A stretch of 64,000 nucleotides of DNA from Thermaurantiacus tibetensis (GCF_015354055.1 NZ_JACHTM010000002.1:682001-746000); one strand, 5' to 3'; positions 36,364 through 46,652 are shown, numbered from the stretch's first letter. Numbers and translations are program-made. Notes: generated by a model from the sequence alone, not told the origin.

Positions 36364-37326
36364 ATGCCCGGCCCCTGGCCCCTGGCCTCCCTCCTCCCGC
36401 CCGGAAGCCCGTGGCTCGCGGGCCTCGGCGGCCTCCTCGGCCTCGCGGTCGGCAGCTTCCTCGCCACCCTCGTCGTCCGCGCAGCCCAAGGCCTGCCGCT
36501 CACCGGCCGCTCCCGCTGCGACTCCTGCCGCGCGCCCCTCCCCGCCGCCGCGCTCCTGCCCCTCCTCGCCTTCGCCGCCCAGCGCGGGCGCTGCCGCCAC
36601 TGCGGCACCGCCATCGATCCCGTCCACCCCGCGCTCGAGGCCGCCGCCGCCCTCGTCGGCGCGCTGGCCCTCGGCCTCCTCGGCCCCGGCCCCGGCCTTG
36701 CCGGCGCGCTCTTCGGCTGGCTCCTCCTTGCCGCGGCCGCGCTCGATCTGCGCCACCACTGGCTGCCCGACTGGCTCACCCTGCCGCTGCTCGCCCTCGG
36801 CCTCGGCCTGTCGCTCGCCCGCGATCCGTCCGGCTTCCCCGCCCAGGCCGCCGCCGCCGGCGGCTTCCTCCTCCTCTTCTGGCTCGTCCGCGAAGCCCAC
36901 TTCCGGCTCCGCGGCTGCGAGGGGCTCGGGCTTGGCGACGTCAAGCTCGCCGCCGCCCTTGGCGCCTGGGTAAACCCCGTCCTTCTTCCGCCGTTGCTGC
37001 TGCTGGCGGCCCTTGCCGGCCTCCTCTGGGCCGCGTTCGTTCGGGCGCGGGCCGGGGCAGGCGCGGAAGGCACGGCAGTGGGAGCAGGGCAGGGCGCAGG
37101 GCAGACGGCCGGGCCAGGCGCGGGAGGCGCAGGGGCAGGCGCGGGAGGCGCAGGGGCAGGCGCCGGGCAGGCGGCCGGGCAGGGCGGGCGGGGCGCCGGG
37201 CAGGGGCCCGGGGAAGGCCTTGCCAGCCCGCCGCAAGCCGGCTGGCCGGAGGTGCCCCTCGGCGCCTTCCTCGCCGCCGCCGCCTGGCCGCTCTGGCTCG
37301 CCGCCGCGCTCGCCGACGCAAGCTGA
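36364..37326 (+). CDS. gspO: Prepilin peptidase / N-methyltransferase with Gly-Ala-Gln insert
   Basis: This 320-residue polytopic inner-membrane aspartyl protease cleaves and methylates the pseudopilins GspG, I, J and K. The zinc-binding CxxC pairs are Cys52/Cys55 (RCDSC) and Cys77/Cys80 (RCRHC). The catalytic Asp residues are in ALDLRHHWLPDW near 128 and GLGLGDVKLA near 193. Between the last two hydrophobic segments is a 60-residue Gly/Ala/Gln insert (about 225-290), partly a 21-bp tandem repeat and unusual for the family. It leads the operon, unlike the usual separate location. Confidence 0.92.
   Translation: MPGPWPLASLLPPGSPWLAGLGGLLGLAVGSFLATLVVRAAQGLPLTGRSRCDSCRAPLPAAALLPLLAFAAQRGRCRHCGTAIDPVHPALEAAAALVGALALGLLGPGPGLAGALFGWLLLAAAALDLRHHWLPDWLTLPLLALGLGLSLARDPSGFPAQAAAAGGFLLLFWLVREAHFRLRGCEGLGLGDVKLAAALGAWVNPVLLPPLLLLAALAGLLWAAFVRARAGAGAEGTAVGAGQGAGQTAGPGAGGAGAGAGGAGAGAGQAAGQGGRGAGQGPGEGLASPPQAGWPEVPLGAFLAAAAWPLWLAAALADAS
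37115..37156 (+). repeat. Tandem 21-bp repeat inside gspO
   Basis: Two exact copies of a 21-bp unit (37115-37135 and 37136-37156, starting CAGGCGCGGGAGGCG) encode a Gly/Ala repeat. Related shorter GC-rich repeats flank them from 37080 to 37210. The unit is divisible by three, so copy changes keep frame. Confidence 0.9.
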
Positions 37327-37333
37327 GGAGCCC

Positions 37334-37495
37334 ATGCCCGCCCGCGCCCCCTCGTCCCCCTCGGCTCCTTCGGCTCCCGCCCCGCCCGCGCGCCATGGCC
37401 TCCGCCGCAACCGAACTGTAAGACTTCTGCCGCAAGGCGGCCGCGGCGCCGGGCCGGCACCCGCCCCGCCCGCCGTGAAGGGAGACCGCGCATGA
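37334..37495 (+). CDS. Possible 53-residue Pro/Ala-rich protein before gspC
   Basis: An ATG at 37334, preceded by GAGGAG, opens a 53-codon frame whose TGA overlaps the gspC ATG (ATGA at 37492). It fills the only sizeable gap of the secretion operon. The product (MPARAPSSPSAPSAPAPPA, then a basic RHGLRRNRTVRLL segment) has no recognisable domain, signal or membrane helix. It may be a translational coupler for gspC or a chance frame; gspC has its own GGGAG ribosome site, which weakens the coupling case. Confidence 0.3.
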   Translation: MPARAPSSPSAPSAPAPPARHGLRRNRTVRLLPQGGRGAGPAPAPPAVKGDRA

Positions 37496-38088
37496 CTGCC
37501 CGCTCCGCCGCGCTCCGCCTGCCGCTCCCGCCGCTCGCCCTCCTCGTCCTCGCCCTCCTCCTCGCGCTCACCGTCCTCCTCGGCGTGCGCGCGGCCGCCG
37601 CGCTTCGCCAGCCAGTGCCGCCGCTCCCCCGTGCCGCGCCGCCCCCTGATCCCGCCATCCTCGCCCGATTCGATCCCTTCTCCCGCACCCCGCCCGCGCC
37701 CGCGGCCGAGGAGCTCCCCGTCACCGCCCTCCCCCTCGTGCTGAAGGGCGTCCGCCTCGACCCCATCTCCGGCCGCGGCGTCGCCATCCTCGCCGGGCCC
37801 GACGGCCGCCAGGAGATCCGCGAGCCCGGCGAGACCGTGCTCGACGGCGTCGCGCTCACCGCCGTCCACGGCGACCACGTCATCCTCGACCGCGCCGGCA
37901 CGCCCGAGACCCTCTGGCTCGACCAGGCCTCCGGCCCGTTCCCGGCCGTCTTCTCGTCCCCCCCGCCCCCGCCCCCGCCCCCGGCCGCCATGCCGTCACC
38001 CGGCCCGGCCACGCCCGCCGCGCCCGCGCCCGCCATGCCAGACGAACCCGCGCTCGAGCCCGCGCCCGCCCCCGGAGACGCCGATTGA
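37492..38088 (+). CDS. gspC: Type II secretion protein GspC
   Basis: This 198-residue inner-membrane protein links the inner-membrane platform to the GspD secretin. It has one N-terminal membrane helix (LALLVLALLLALTVLLGVRAAAAL, about 17-40), a Pro-rich spacer, and the periplasmic HR domain (LPLVLKGVRLDPISGRGVAILAGPDGRQEIREPGETVLDGVALTAVHGDHVILDRAGTPETLWL). It ends in a Pro-rich tail with no PDZ domain. GGGAG lies seven bases before the ATG. The next gene starts within its stop. Confidence 0.9.
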   Translation: MTARSAALRLPLPPLALLVLALLLALTVLLGVRAAAALRQPVPPLPRAAPPPDPAILARFDPFSRTPPAPAAEELPVTALPLVLKGVRLDPISGRGVAILAGPDGRQEIREPGETVLDGVALTAVHGDHVILDRAGTPETLWLDQASGPFPAVFSSPPPPPPPPAAMPSPGPATPAAPAPAMPDEPALEPAPAPGDAD

Positions 38089-40333
38089 TCCTTCCCCACC
38101 GCCCCCGGCCCCGCCGCGCACCTCGGCACCTCGCTGCCGCCACCGCCGCCTGCCTCGCGCTCGCGCCCGCCCCGCTCGCCGCCCAGCAGCCGCCGCGCCA
38201 GCCCGGCCCGCCCGCGCCGCCCGCCGCCCCGGCGCCAGCGTCGGAGCCCACCCTCAACCTGCGCGACGTCGACATCCGCACCTTCATCGCCGATGTCGCC
38301 CGCGTCACCGGCGCGAGCTTCGTCATCGACCCGCGCGTCTCCGGCAGCGTCTCCGTCATCTCCGACCGGCCCCTCTCGCGCGCCGCCTACTTCGAGCTCT
38401 TCCTCGCCACGCTGCGCGCCAACGGGTTCGTCGCCGTCCCCACGGGCGCCGGCCAGTATCGCGTCCAGCCCGCCGAAGCCGGGGCCGGCTCGGTCCGGGG
38501 CGGCGACCGCTTCGTCACCGCCGTCATCCCCTTGGCCAACATCGACTCGAACTCGGCGGTCGAATCGCTCCGCCCCGTCCTCAGCCGCAATGGCACGGTC
38601 GCCGCCAACCGCGCCGGCAACGCCATCATCGTCACCGACTTCGCCGACGTCGTCGCCCGCGCCCGCGCCACCCTGCGCGAGATCGACCGCGACCGCTCGG
38701 GCACCCGCCTCGTCGCCCTGAAGCACGCCGGCCCGCGCGAAGTCGCCCAGGCGCTCGAGCAGCTCCTCCGCCGCAGCCGCGGCGCCGACAACATGGGCCC
38801 GACGGCCACCGTCGTCGCGATCGACGCCGCCAACGCCATCGCCATCCGCGGAGACGCCGCCATCGTCGCCCAGATGGTCGCGCTCGCCACCGAGCTCGAC
38901 CGCCGCGCCGCCGAGGGCGCCGAGACCCGCGTCATCTTCCTCGAGCACGCCGACGCCGCCTCGATCCTCCCCGTCCTCCAGTCCCTCGTCGGCCAGACGC
39001 CCACGCCCAACCCCACCGCCTCCACCGCCCCCCTCTCCGCGCTCGCCGGCACTCCCTTCGGCGCCGCCCCGCGCGATGCCGGCGGCGCCCCCGCGCCCGT
39101 CCCGCAGGTCCAGGCCCTGCCCGCCGCCGGCGCCGACCTCGGCGTCGCCGCCGGCCCCCGCCCGCGCCAGGCCATCATCGCCCGCTACGACGGCGCCAAC
39201 GCCCTCGTCATCTCCGCCCGCGCCGACGTCCAGCGCGAGCTCGGCGAGGTCGTCCGCCAGCTCGACCAGGTCCGCGCCCAGGTCCAGGTCGAGGCCATCA
39301 TCGTCGAGATCTCCGACTCGCTCGCCCGCCAGCTCGGAGTCCAGTGGCTGGCCAAGCCCGCCGACGCCGCCACCCCCTTCCTTGCCGCCAACTTCACCAA
39401 CGCCGGGCCCGACATCCTGGCGCTCGCCGGCGCAGTCGCGGTCGAGCGCGGCGCCATCGCCAACCCCACGCTCGCCAACGCCCTCGTCCAGAACGCCATC
39501 CGCGCCGCCGCCGCCTCCCCCGTCGCCGGCGGCGCCGGCGTCTTCAGCTGGAACGTCGGCAACGCCGTCTTCGGCACCATCGTGAGCGCCGCCCGCAACG
39601 ACGCGGCCTCCAACATCCTCGCCACGCCCTCGGTCGTGGCGCTCGACAACCAGCCGGCCCGGCTCCTCGTCGGCCAGGAAATCCCCATCACCACCGGCGA
39701 GGCGCTCGGCCAGAACCTCGACAACAGCTTCCGCACCGTCCAGCGCCAGGACGTCGGCGTCCAGCTCGTGGTCCGCCCGCAGATCAACGCCGGCGGCACC
39801 ATCCGCCTCGAGATCCGCCAGACCGTCTCCTCCATCGCCTCGACCGTCGCCGAGCGCGACTTCGTCCTCAACAAGCGCGAGGTCGAGACCGTCGTCACGG
39901 TCGCCGACGGCGAGATCCTCGCGCTCGGCGGCCTCCTGTCCGACCAGGAGCGCCGCTCGCTCCAGAAGGTCCCCGGCCTCGGCGACATCCCCGGGCTTGG
40001 CGAACTCTTCCGCTCGCGCAGCAGCAGCCGCGAGAAGACCAACCTCATGGTCTTCCTCCGCCCCACCATCGTCCGCGGCCGCGAGCAGGCCGCCGCCGTC
40101 ACCGCCAACCGCTGGAACTACCTGCGCGAGATGCAGGAGGCCACGACCGGCTTCTCCAGCCTCGACGCGCTCGCCTTCGACTATCTCCGCACGCTGCCGC
40201 CCTACCGGCCCCGCCCCTTCCCCGGCCCCGAATACCAGGGCCAGCCCCCCTTCCCCCGGCCGGCGGACCCACCTGCCGCTCCGCCCGCGCCCGATCCCGC
40301 CCTCCTCTCGCCCAAGAACGGCACCCGGCCCGG

Positions 40334-40337
<4 letters not shown>
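38085..40337 (+). CDS. gspD: Type II secretion secretin GspD
   Basis: This 750-residue outer-membrane secretin forms the exit channel. The start is TTG within the gspC stop (TTGA), with GGAG seven bases upstream. A signal peptide ends near residue 35 (APAPLAAQQ). The N0 domain begins LNLRDVDIRTFIADVARVTGASFVIDPRVSGSVSVIS, followed by N1-N3 (VIPLANIDSNSAVESLRPVLS, VVAIDAANAIAIRGDAAIVAQMVALATELDRR). The secretin core has VQVEAIIVEISDSLARQLGVQW, NILATPSVVALDNQPARLLVGQEIPI, and VPGLGDIPGLGELFRS. A Pro-rich C-terminal tail may recruit a pilotin. Confidence 0.95.
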
Positions 40338-41848
<1,511 letters not shown>

Positions 41849-41855
41849 GGGCCCC

Positions 41856-42950
41856 ATGAACGCCCCTGCCACCCTTCCCCGCCTCGCCCGCCCCGGCGCT
41901 GGCGCCCGCCTCTCGGCCGCAGACCGCGCCGCCCTCGTGCGCGAGCTCGCCACGCTGGTTGCCGTCATGCCGGTCTCGGATGCCGTCGACACGCTCGCCC
42001 GCCAGCCGGCGAAGCCCCGCACCCAGGCCGTCCTCGCCGAGGTCAACCGGCAGGTGAAGGCCGGCCACAGCCTCGCCCACGCCCTCCCCCCTGCCGCCTT
42101 CCCGCCCGACATCCGGGCAACCGTCGCCGCCGGCGAGGCCTCCGGCCGCCTTCCCCTCCTCCTCCAGCGCCTCGCCGACACGCTCGAGGCCGAGCTCGCG
42201 CTCCGCTCGAAGCTCCTTGCCGCGCTTGCCTACCCCGCGCTCCTCGTCCTCGTCGCCGTCTCGGTCATCGTCGGCATGCTCGTCTTCGTCGTCCCCGGAA
42301 TCGCCGAACAATATGCCGAGGCCGGCGCCGAGCTCCCCCTCGTCACCCGCCTCATCCTCGGCGCCTCCGCGCTGCTGCGCAGCTGGGGCTGGGTGCTCGG
42401 CCTCCTCATCCTCGCCGGCCTGCTTGCCGTCCTGGTCGCCCGCCGCCGCGAAGGCGGCCGCGCCCGGCTCGACAGGGCCCTCATCGCCACCCCCGTCATT
42501 GGCGGCTTCGTCGCCGCCTCTGAGGGCGTGCGCTTCGCCCGCCTGCTCGGCGTCATGCTCGCCGCCGGCCTCCCGGTCGCCGAGGCGCTCCAGCTCGTCG
42601 CGCCCGCCATGCGCACCCGCCCCTGGCAGAAGGGCACCCAGGCGATTGCCGCCCGCGTCCGCGCCGGTGCAGGCTTCGCCCCCTCGCTCGCCCTCCTCCC
42701 CCGCGCGCCGGCCCTCCTCCTCTCCCTCGCCCGTTCCGGCGAGGCCTCCGGCCGCCTCGCCCCCCTCCTCGACAGCGCCGCCCAGGCGATCGACCGCCAG
42801 CTCTCCGACCGGAGCCGGGTCCTCCTCTCGCTCCTCGAGCCCCTCATCATCGTCGTCCTCGGCGGCGTCGTCGGGCTCATCATCCTCGCCGTCCTCCTTC
42901 CCATCCTCCGCCTGAACGCCCTTGCGAGCCAGGCCATCGGAGCCTCCTGA
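41856..42950 (+). CDS. gspF: Type II secretion platform protein GspF
   Basis: This 364-residue polytopic inner-membrane protein is the platform with which GspE interacts. Two homologous GspF domains are visible (RELATLVAVMPVSDAVDTLA...VAAGEASGRLPLLLQRLADTLE and EGVRFARLLGVMLAAGLPVAEALQL...LARSGEASGRLAPLLDSAA). Membrane helices lie at about 123-147, 170-195 and 335-355. Length is slightly short of the usual 400 because the cytosolic N terminus is trimmed. It lies seven bases after gspE and shares one base with gspG (TGATG). Confidence 0.94.
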   Translation: MNAPATLPRLARPGAGARLSAADRAALVRELATLVAVMPVSDAVDTLARQPAKPRTQAVLAEVNRQVKAGHSLAHALPPAAFPPDIRATVAAGEASGRLPLLLQRLADTLEAELALRSKLLAALAYPALLVLVAVSVIVGMLVFVVPGIAEQYAEAGAELPLVTRLILGASALLRSWGWVLGLLILAGLLAVLVARRREGGRARLDRALIATPVIGGFVAASEGVRFARLLGVMLAAGLPVAEALQLVAPAMRTRPWQKGTQAIAARVRAGAGFAPSLALLPRAPALLLSLARSGEASGRLAPLLDSAAQAIDRQLSDRSRVLLSLLEPLIIVVLGGVVGLIILAVLLPILRLNALASQAIGAS

Positions 42951-43384
42951 TGCCCCCCCACCCCCGCCCGCACCGCCCCCGCCCCGCCGCCCGCCGCCGC
43001 GAGCGCGGCTTTACCCTCGTCGAGCTCCTCGTCGTGCTCGCCATCATCGGCCTCCTTGCCACCGTCGTCGTGGTGAACGTGCTCCCGGCGCAGAACACCG
43101 CGCGCATCCAGAAGGCGAAGGCCGACATCGCGCTCATCGAGCAGGGCCTCGAGCTCTACCGGCTCGAGACCGGCCGCTACCCCGACGCCGCCGAGGGCCT
43201 CGCCATCCTGACGAAGCCCACCGCCGTCGGCGCGCCCTTAAAGCGCCTCCCCGAGGATCCCTGGGGCCGGCCCTACAACTATGCCCAGCCCGGCCGCGAC
43301 GGCCGCCCGTTCGACGTCTGGACCTTCGGCGCCGACGGCCAGGAGGGCGGAGACGGCGATGCCGCCGACATCGGCAACTGGTAG
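42950..43384 (+). CDS. gspG: Major pseudopilin GspG
   Basis: This 144-residue protein is the main subunit of the secretion pseudopilus. The prepilin leader is unusually long and Arg/Pro-rich (19 residues), ending RERG-FTLVELLVVLAIIGLLATVVVVNVL, with Glu5 of the mature helix present. The globular part has AKADIALIEQGLELYRLETGRYPDAAEGLAILTKP and LPEDPWGRPYNYAQPGRDGRPFDVWTFGADGQEGGDGDAADIGNW, the calcium-binding C-terminal loop of GspG. Confidence 0.96.
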   Translation: MPPHPRPHRPRPAARRRERGFTLVELLVVLAIIGLLATVVVVNVLPAQNTARIQKAKADIALIEQGLELYRLETGRYPDAAEGLAILTKPTAVGAPLKRLPEDPWGRPYNYAQPGRDGRPFDVWTFGADGQEGGDGDAADIGNW

Positions 43385-43790
43385 CCCGCAGGCTCCCACC
43401 GGCCCGCGCCCCGGCCCCCGCCGCGCCGGCACCGCGGGCTTCACCCTCGTCGAGGTGCTCGTGGCGCTGTCGCTCGTGGCGGTTGCCGGCCTCGCCCTCG
43501 TCGAGTTCCAGGGCATCCAGCTCCGCAGCGCCTCCGCGCTCACCGCCACCACGCTCGCCCGCATCGAGGCCGACAACCAGGCCATCCGCCTCCTCCTTGC
43601 CCCCGCCGCCCCGGCCGGCCCCACCGCCAGCCCGTCGGTCAACGGCGGCATCCCCTTCCGGGTCGAGACGGTGCCCGGCCCCTCGCCGTCGCCCGAGGCC
43701 TTCCCCGGCCTCGTCACCCTCGACATCCGCGTGAGCCCGGCCGAGGGCGGCCCGGTGCTCGCCCGCCGCGAGGTCATCCGCCCGCGATGA
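43359..43790 (+). CDS. gspI: Minor pseudopilin GspI
   Basis: This 143-residue minor pseudopilin has a leader ending GTAG-FTLVEVLVALSLVAVAGLALVEFQGIQLRSASALTATTLARIEADNQAIRLLL, typical of GspI. The C-terminal half is beta-rich (GIPFRVETVPGP, LVTLDIRVSPAEGGPVLARREVIRP). The ATG at 43359 has GGAG six bases upstream and overlaps gspG by 26 bases. There is no gspH between G and I; H may be lost or encoded elsewhere. With J and K it forms the pseudopilus tip. Confidence 0.88.
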   Translation: MPPTSATGSPQAPTGPRPGPRRAGTAGFTLVEVLVALSLVAVAGLALVEFQGIQLRSASALTATTLARIEADNQAIRLLLAPAAPAGPTASPSVNGGIPFRVETVPGPSPSPEAFPGLVTLDIRVSPAEGGPVLARREVIRPR

Positions 43791-44389
43791 CTCGCGCCAC
43801 CCGCCTGCCGTCGCCCGCGCCCCCCCGGCCCCCCGCCGGCACGCGCGGCTTCACCCTCGTCGAGGTGCTCGTCGCCTTCCTCCTCCTCGCCGTGGTGGCC
43901 ACCGTCGTCACCCTCGTCTCCGGCTCCGCCGTCCAGGCCTTCGCCCGCACCGAGACGGCAACCGCCGCCCTCCAGCAGCTCGAGCGCACCCGCGCGCTCC
44001 TTGCCTCCGATCTCGGCCAGGCCGCGCCCCGCCTCAGCCTCGGCCAGTCCGGAGACCGGCTCCAGGCCTTCACCCTCACCCCTTCCGGCTTCGTCCTCGT
44101 CCGCGGCGGCGTCACCGGCGTGCCCGCGCGGGTCCAGAAGATCGCCTGGGGCCATGACGGCCGGAACCTGCTCCGCCAGTCCTGGCCCGCGGTCGACGGC
44201 AGCGCGCCCTCCACGCCTGACGTGATGCTCGCCGCAATCCGCGAGGTCCGCGTCCGGGTCGATGCCGGCCAGGGCTTCGCCGACCGCTGGGAGCCGCGCG
44301 AACCCCAGGCCCTGCCCCGCGCCGTCGAGCTCACCCTCGTGCCCGAAGGCCGGCCGCCGGTCGTCCTCCTCTTCCTCGTCGCCGCATGA
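43787..44389 (+). CDS. gspJ: Minor pseudopilin GspJ
   Basis: This 200-residue minor pseudopilin has a leader ending TRG-FTLVEVLVAFLLLAVVATVVTLVSGSAVQAFARTETATAALQQLERTRALLASDLGQAAPR, a GspJ hallmark, and a beta-rich C-terminal domain (FVLVRGGVTGVPARVQKIAWGHDGRNLLRQSWPAVDG, AVELTLVPEGRPPVVLLFLVAA). ATGA overlaps occur with gspI and gspK. It would join I and K in the tip complex. Confidence 0.93.
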   Translation: MTRATRLPSPAPPRPPAGTRGFTLVEVLVAFLLLAVVATVVTLVSGSAVQAFARTETATAALQQLERTRALLASDLGQAAPRLSLGQSGDRLQAFTLTPSGFVLVRGGVTGVPARVQKIAWGHDGRNLLRQSWPAVDGSAPSTPDVMLAAIREVRVRVDAGQGFADRWEPREPQALPRAVELTLVPEGRPPVVLLFLVAA

Positions 44390-45369
44390 GCCACCGCCCG
44401 GCCCCGCCTTCCCTCCTTCCGGCCCGCCCCCCGGCGCTCCCGGCCGCGCCTGCCCCCGCGCGCGAGCGCGGCGCGGCCCTCATGGCCGTCCTCGTCATGC
44501 TGGCGCTCCTCTCAGGGCTCGCCGCCGTCGGCCTCGCCCGCCTGCGCGCCGCCACCGCCACCGCCGACGAGGCCGCCACCCTCGCCGACGCCCAGTTCGC
44601 CGCCACCTCGGCCACCGCGCTTGCCCAGGCGCTCCTCGCCCGCCTGCGCGCCACCGCCGGGCGGGATTCGGCCGCCATCGCCCGCCCCATCCGCCTCGCG
44701 CTCGACGGCCGCGCGGTCACGCTCCGCTTCGCCGACGCCGCCGCCTGCTTCAACCTCAACACCCTTGCCGCCTCGAGCGTCGCCGACGGCGCGGCGAAGT
44801 CGCTTGCCACCCTCCTCGCCAGCGCCGGCCTCGCACCCGCCGAGGCCGCCCGCCTCGCCGAGGCCAGCCGCGCCGCGCTCGGCGGCCGCGGCCTCCTCCT
44901 CGTCGACCCGGCCGAATGGCAGGCGCTCGTCGGCGCACCCGCCCCCGTGTTCGCCCGCCTCGCCCGCCACCTCTGCACCCTCCCCACCATGGAGGCCGCC
45001 CCCTTCAACGTGAACGCGCTGACCGAAGCCGACCTGCCGCTCCTCGAAGCCCTCGGCCTCCCCCGCGAGCGGGCGATGCGCGCGCTCGCCGCCCGCCCCG
45101 AGGGCGGCTTCCGCTCCATGTCCGACTTCTGGGGCCAGCAAGGGGAGACGAACGATCCCGCCGACCAGACCGCCCGCCTCGCCGGCACCACCAGCCGCTG
45201 GTACCGGCTCGTCGTGACGGTCGAGACTCCCGCCTGGCGCGTCGAGCGCCGCCTCCTCCTCGATGCCGCCGCGACTCCCGCCCGGGTCGCGCGCGCCGAG
45301 TGGAGTCCCCCCGTCCGCCGCGCGCCCGGCCCCGAAGGCGCAGCGGCCCAGCCGGAGCCCGGCGCATGA
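44386..45369 (+). CDS. gspK: Minor pseudopilin GspK
   Basis: This 327-residue protein caps the pseudopilus. The leader ends RERG-AALMAVLVMLALLSGLAAVGLARLRAATATADEAATLADAQFAATSATALAQALLARL; like other GspK proteins it lacks Glu5. The large domain has FADAAACFNLNTLA, LPTMEAAPFNVNALTEADLPLLEALGL and RPEGGFRSMSDFW, followed by SRWYRLVVTVETPAWRVERRLLLDAA. Coupled by ATGA at both ends. Confidence 0.93.
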   Translation: MSHRPAPPSLLPARPPALPAAPAPARERGAALMAVLVMLALLSGLAAVGLARLRAATATADEAATLADAQFAATSATALAQALLARLRATAGRDSAAIARPIRLALDGRAVTLRFADAAACFNLNTLAASSVADGAAKSLATLLASAGLAPAEAARLAEASRAALGGRGLLLVDPAEWQALVGAPAPVFARLARHLCTLPTMEAAPFNVNALTEADLPLLEALGLPRERAMRALAARPEGGFRSMSDFWGQQGETNDPADQTARLAGTTSRWYRLVVTVETPAWRVERRLLLDAAATPARVARAEWSPPVRRAPGPEGAAAQPEPGA

Positions 45370-46652
45370 GCCTCCTCCTCCTCGGCCCCGAAGGCCCCAC
45401 CCCCCTCGAGGCGGGGGACACGCCGCCCGTCGGCGTCCTTGCCCACGGCGTCGTCGCCCACCGCGTCCGCCTCGCTGCCACCGGCGCCCGCGCCCGGGCT
45501 GCGGAGGCCGAGGCGCTCGCCGCGGAACTCGCCGCCACCCCGCCCGAGGCCACCCACGTCGCGCTCGGCCCGGTCGCCCCCGACGGCGAGGCCTGGCTCG
45601 CCATCGCCGACCCGGAGGCGGTCGAGGCCGCCCTTGCCGCCGCGCCCGCGCCGCCCGCCCGGCTCGTCCCGGCCGCCCTCCTCCTCCCCCCGCCGCCCCC
45701 CGGCGGCACGTCGGCCGCCCGCCTCGGCGACCGCGTGCTGCTCCGCACCGAGACGCTCGCCGCCACCCTCCCCGCCGCAGCCGCCGAGGCCCTCCTTCCA
45801 GACGCCGCCGGCGCGCCGCCGCTTGCCGGCCTCCCGCTCGACGATGCCGGGCTCGATCTCCTCCAGGGCCGCTTCGCGCCGCGCCGGCCCTTCTGGCAGG
45901 CTCCCGGCTTCCGTCCCGCGGCCGCCCTCCTCGCCGGCCTCGCCCTCCTCCTCGCCCTCGTGCCACCGGTGGCCGAGCGGCTGCGCGCAGCAGCCGCCGC
46001 CCGTCTCGCCGACGAAGCCACCGTCGCCATCGCCGCCCGGGTTGCCGGTCAGCCGTTCGACTCGGCAGAGGCCGCGGCCGCGGCCGTCGCCCGCCTGCGG
46101 ACCGAACGCGGCGTCCCCGAGCTTGCCCCGCGGCTCGCGCACCTCATGGCGGCGCTCGAGCCGGAGCCGGGCGTCCGTCTCGCCCGCCTTGCCTTCACTG
46201 CCACGGACGGCCTTGCCGCAACGCTCGCCGGCGAGGCCGCGCCCATCAACGCAGTCGCCGCCCGCCTCGCAGAAGGCCCCTTCGCCTTCGTCCAGCAGGG
46301 AGACGTGATGCGGCTCGGCGCCCCGCGCCCGCCCGCGCCGGAAGGCACGCCACCCGCGTTTGCCCGCCTCGCCGAGGTCCGCCGCGACGCCGAGGGGCTC
46401 GCCGCCGTCCGCCCCCGCCCGCCCGGCCCCGCCGGCCCGGCGCTCGCCCGCCTCCTCGCCGAGACCGGCGTGGCAGACCCCACGGTCGAGCCGCGGGCCG
46501 ACGGCACCGCCACCGCCCGCCTGCCGGCGATCCGCGCAGGCCTCCTCCTCCCCCTTCTCGCCCGGGCCGAGGCCGAGGGCCTCGCGCTCGTCCGGGTCGA
46601 GGTCCGCCGCAACGCCGATTCCACCCTCGCCGCCGATCTCGAGGTCCGCTGA
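45366..46652 (+). CDS. gspL: GspL-GspM fusion protein of the type II secretion system
   Basis: This 428-residue protein appears to join GspL and GspM. Residues 1-180 are the cytoplasmic actin-like GspL domain (VAHGVVAHRVRLAATGARARAAEAEALAAELA, THVALGPVAPDGEAWLAIAD) that binds GspE. A membrane helix is at about 184-200 (AALLAGLALLLALVPPV). A periplasmic ferredoxin-like domain (285-315: GVRLARLAFTATDGLAATLAGEAAPINAVAARLAEG) completes GspL. After a short hinge, residues 335-428 look like the periplasmic GspM domain (GPALARLLAETGVADPTVEPRADGTATARLPAIRAGLLLPLLARAEAEGLALVRVEVRRNADSTLAADLEVR) without its own membrane helix. No separate gspM follows. Confidence 0.85.
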   Translation: MSLLLLGPEGPTPLEAGDTPPVGVLAHGVVAHRVRLAATGARARAAEAEALAAELAATPPEATHVALGPVAPDGEAWLAIADPEAVEAALAAAPAPPARLVPAALLLPPPPPGGTSAARLGDRVLLRTETLAATLPAAAAEALLPDAAGAPPLAGLPLDDAGLDLLQGRFAPRRPFWQAPGFRPAAALLAGLALLLALVPPVAERLRAAAAARLADEATVAIAARVAGQPFDSAEAAAAAVARLRTERGVPELAPRLAHLMAALEPEPGVRLARLAFTATDGLAATLAGEAAPINAVAARLAEGPFAFVQQGDVMRLGAPRPPAPEGTPPAFARLAEVRRDAEGLAAVRPRPPGPAGPALARLLAETGVADPTVEPRADGTATARLPAIRAGLLLPLLARAEAEGLALVRVEVRRNADSTLAADLEVR

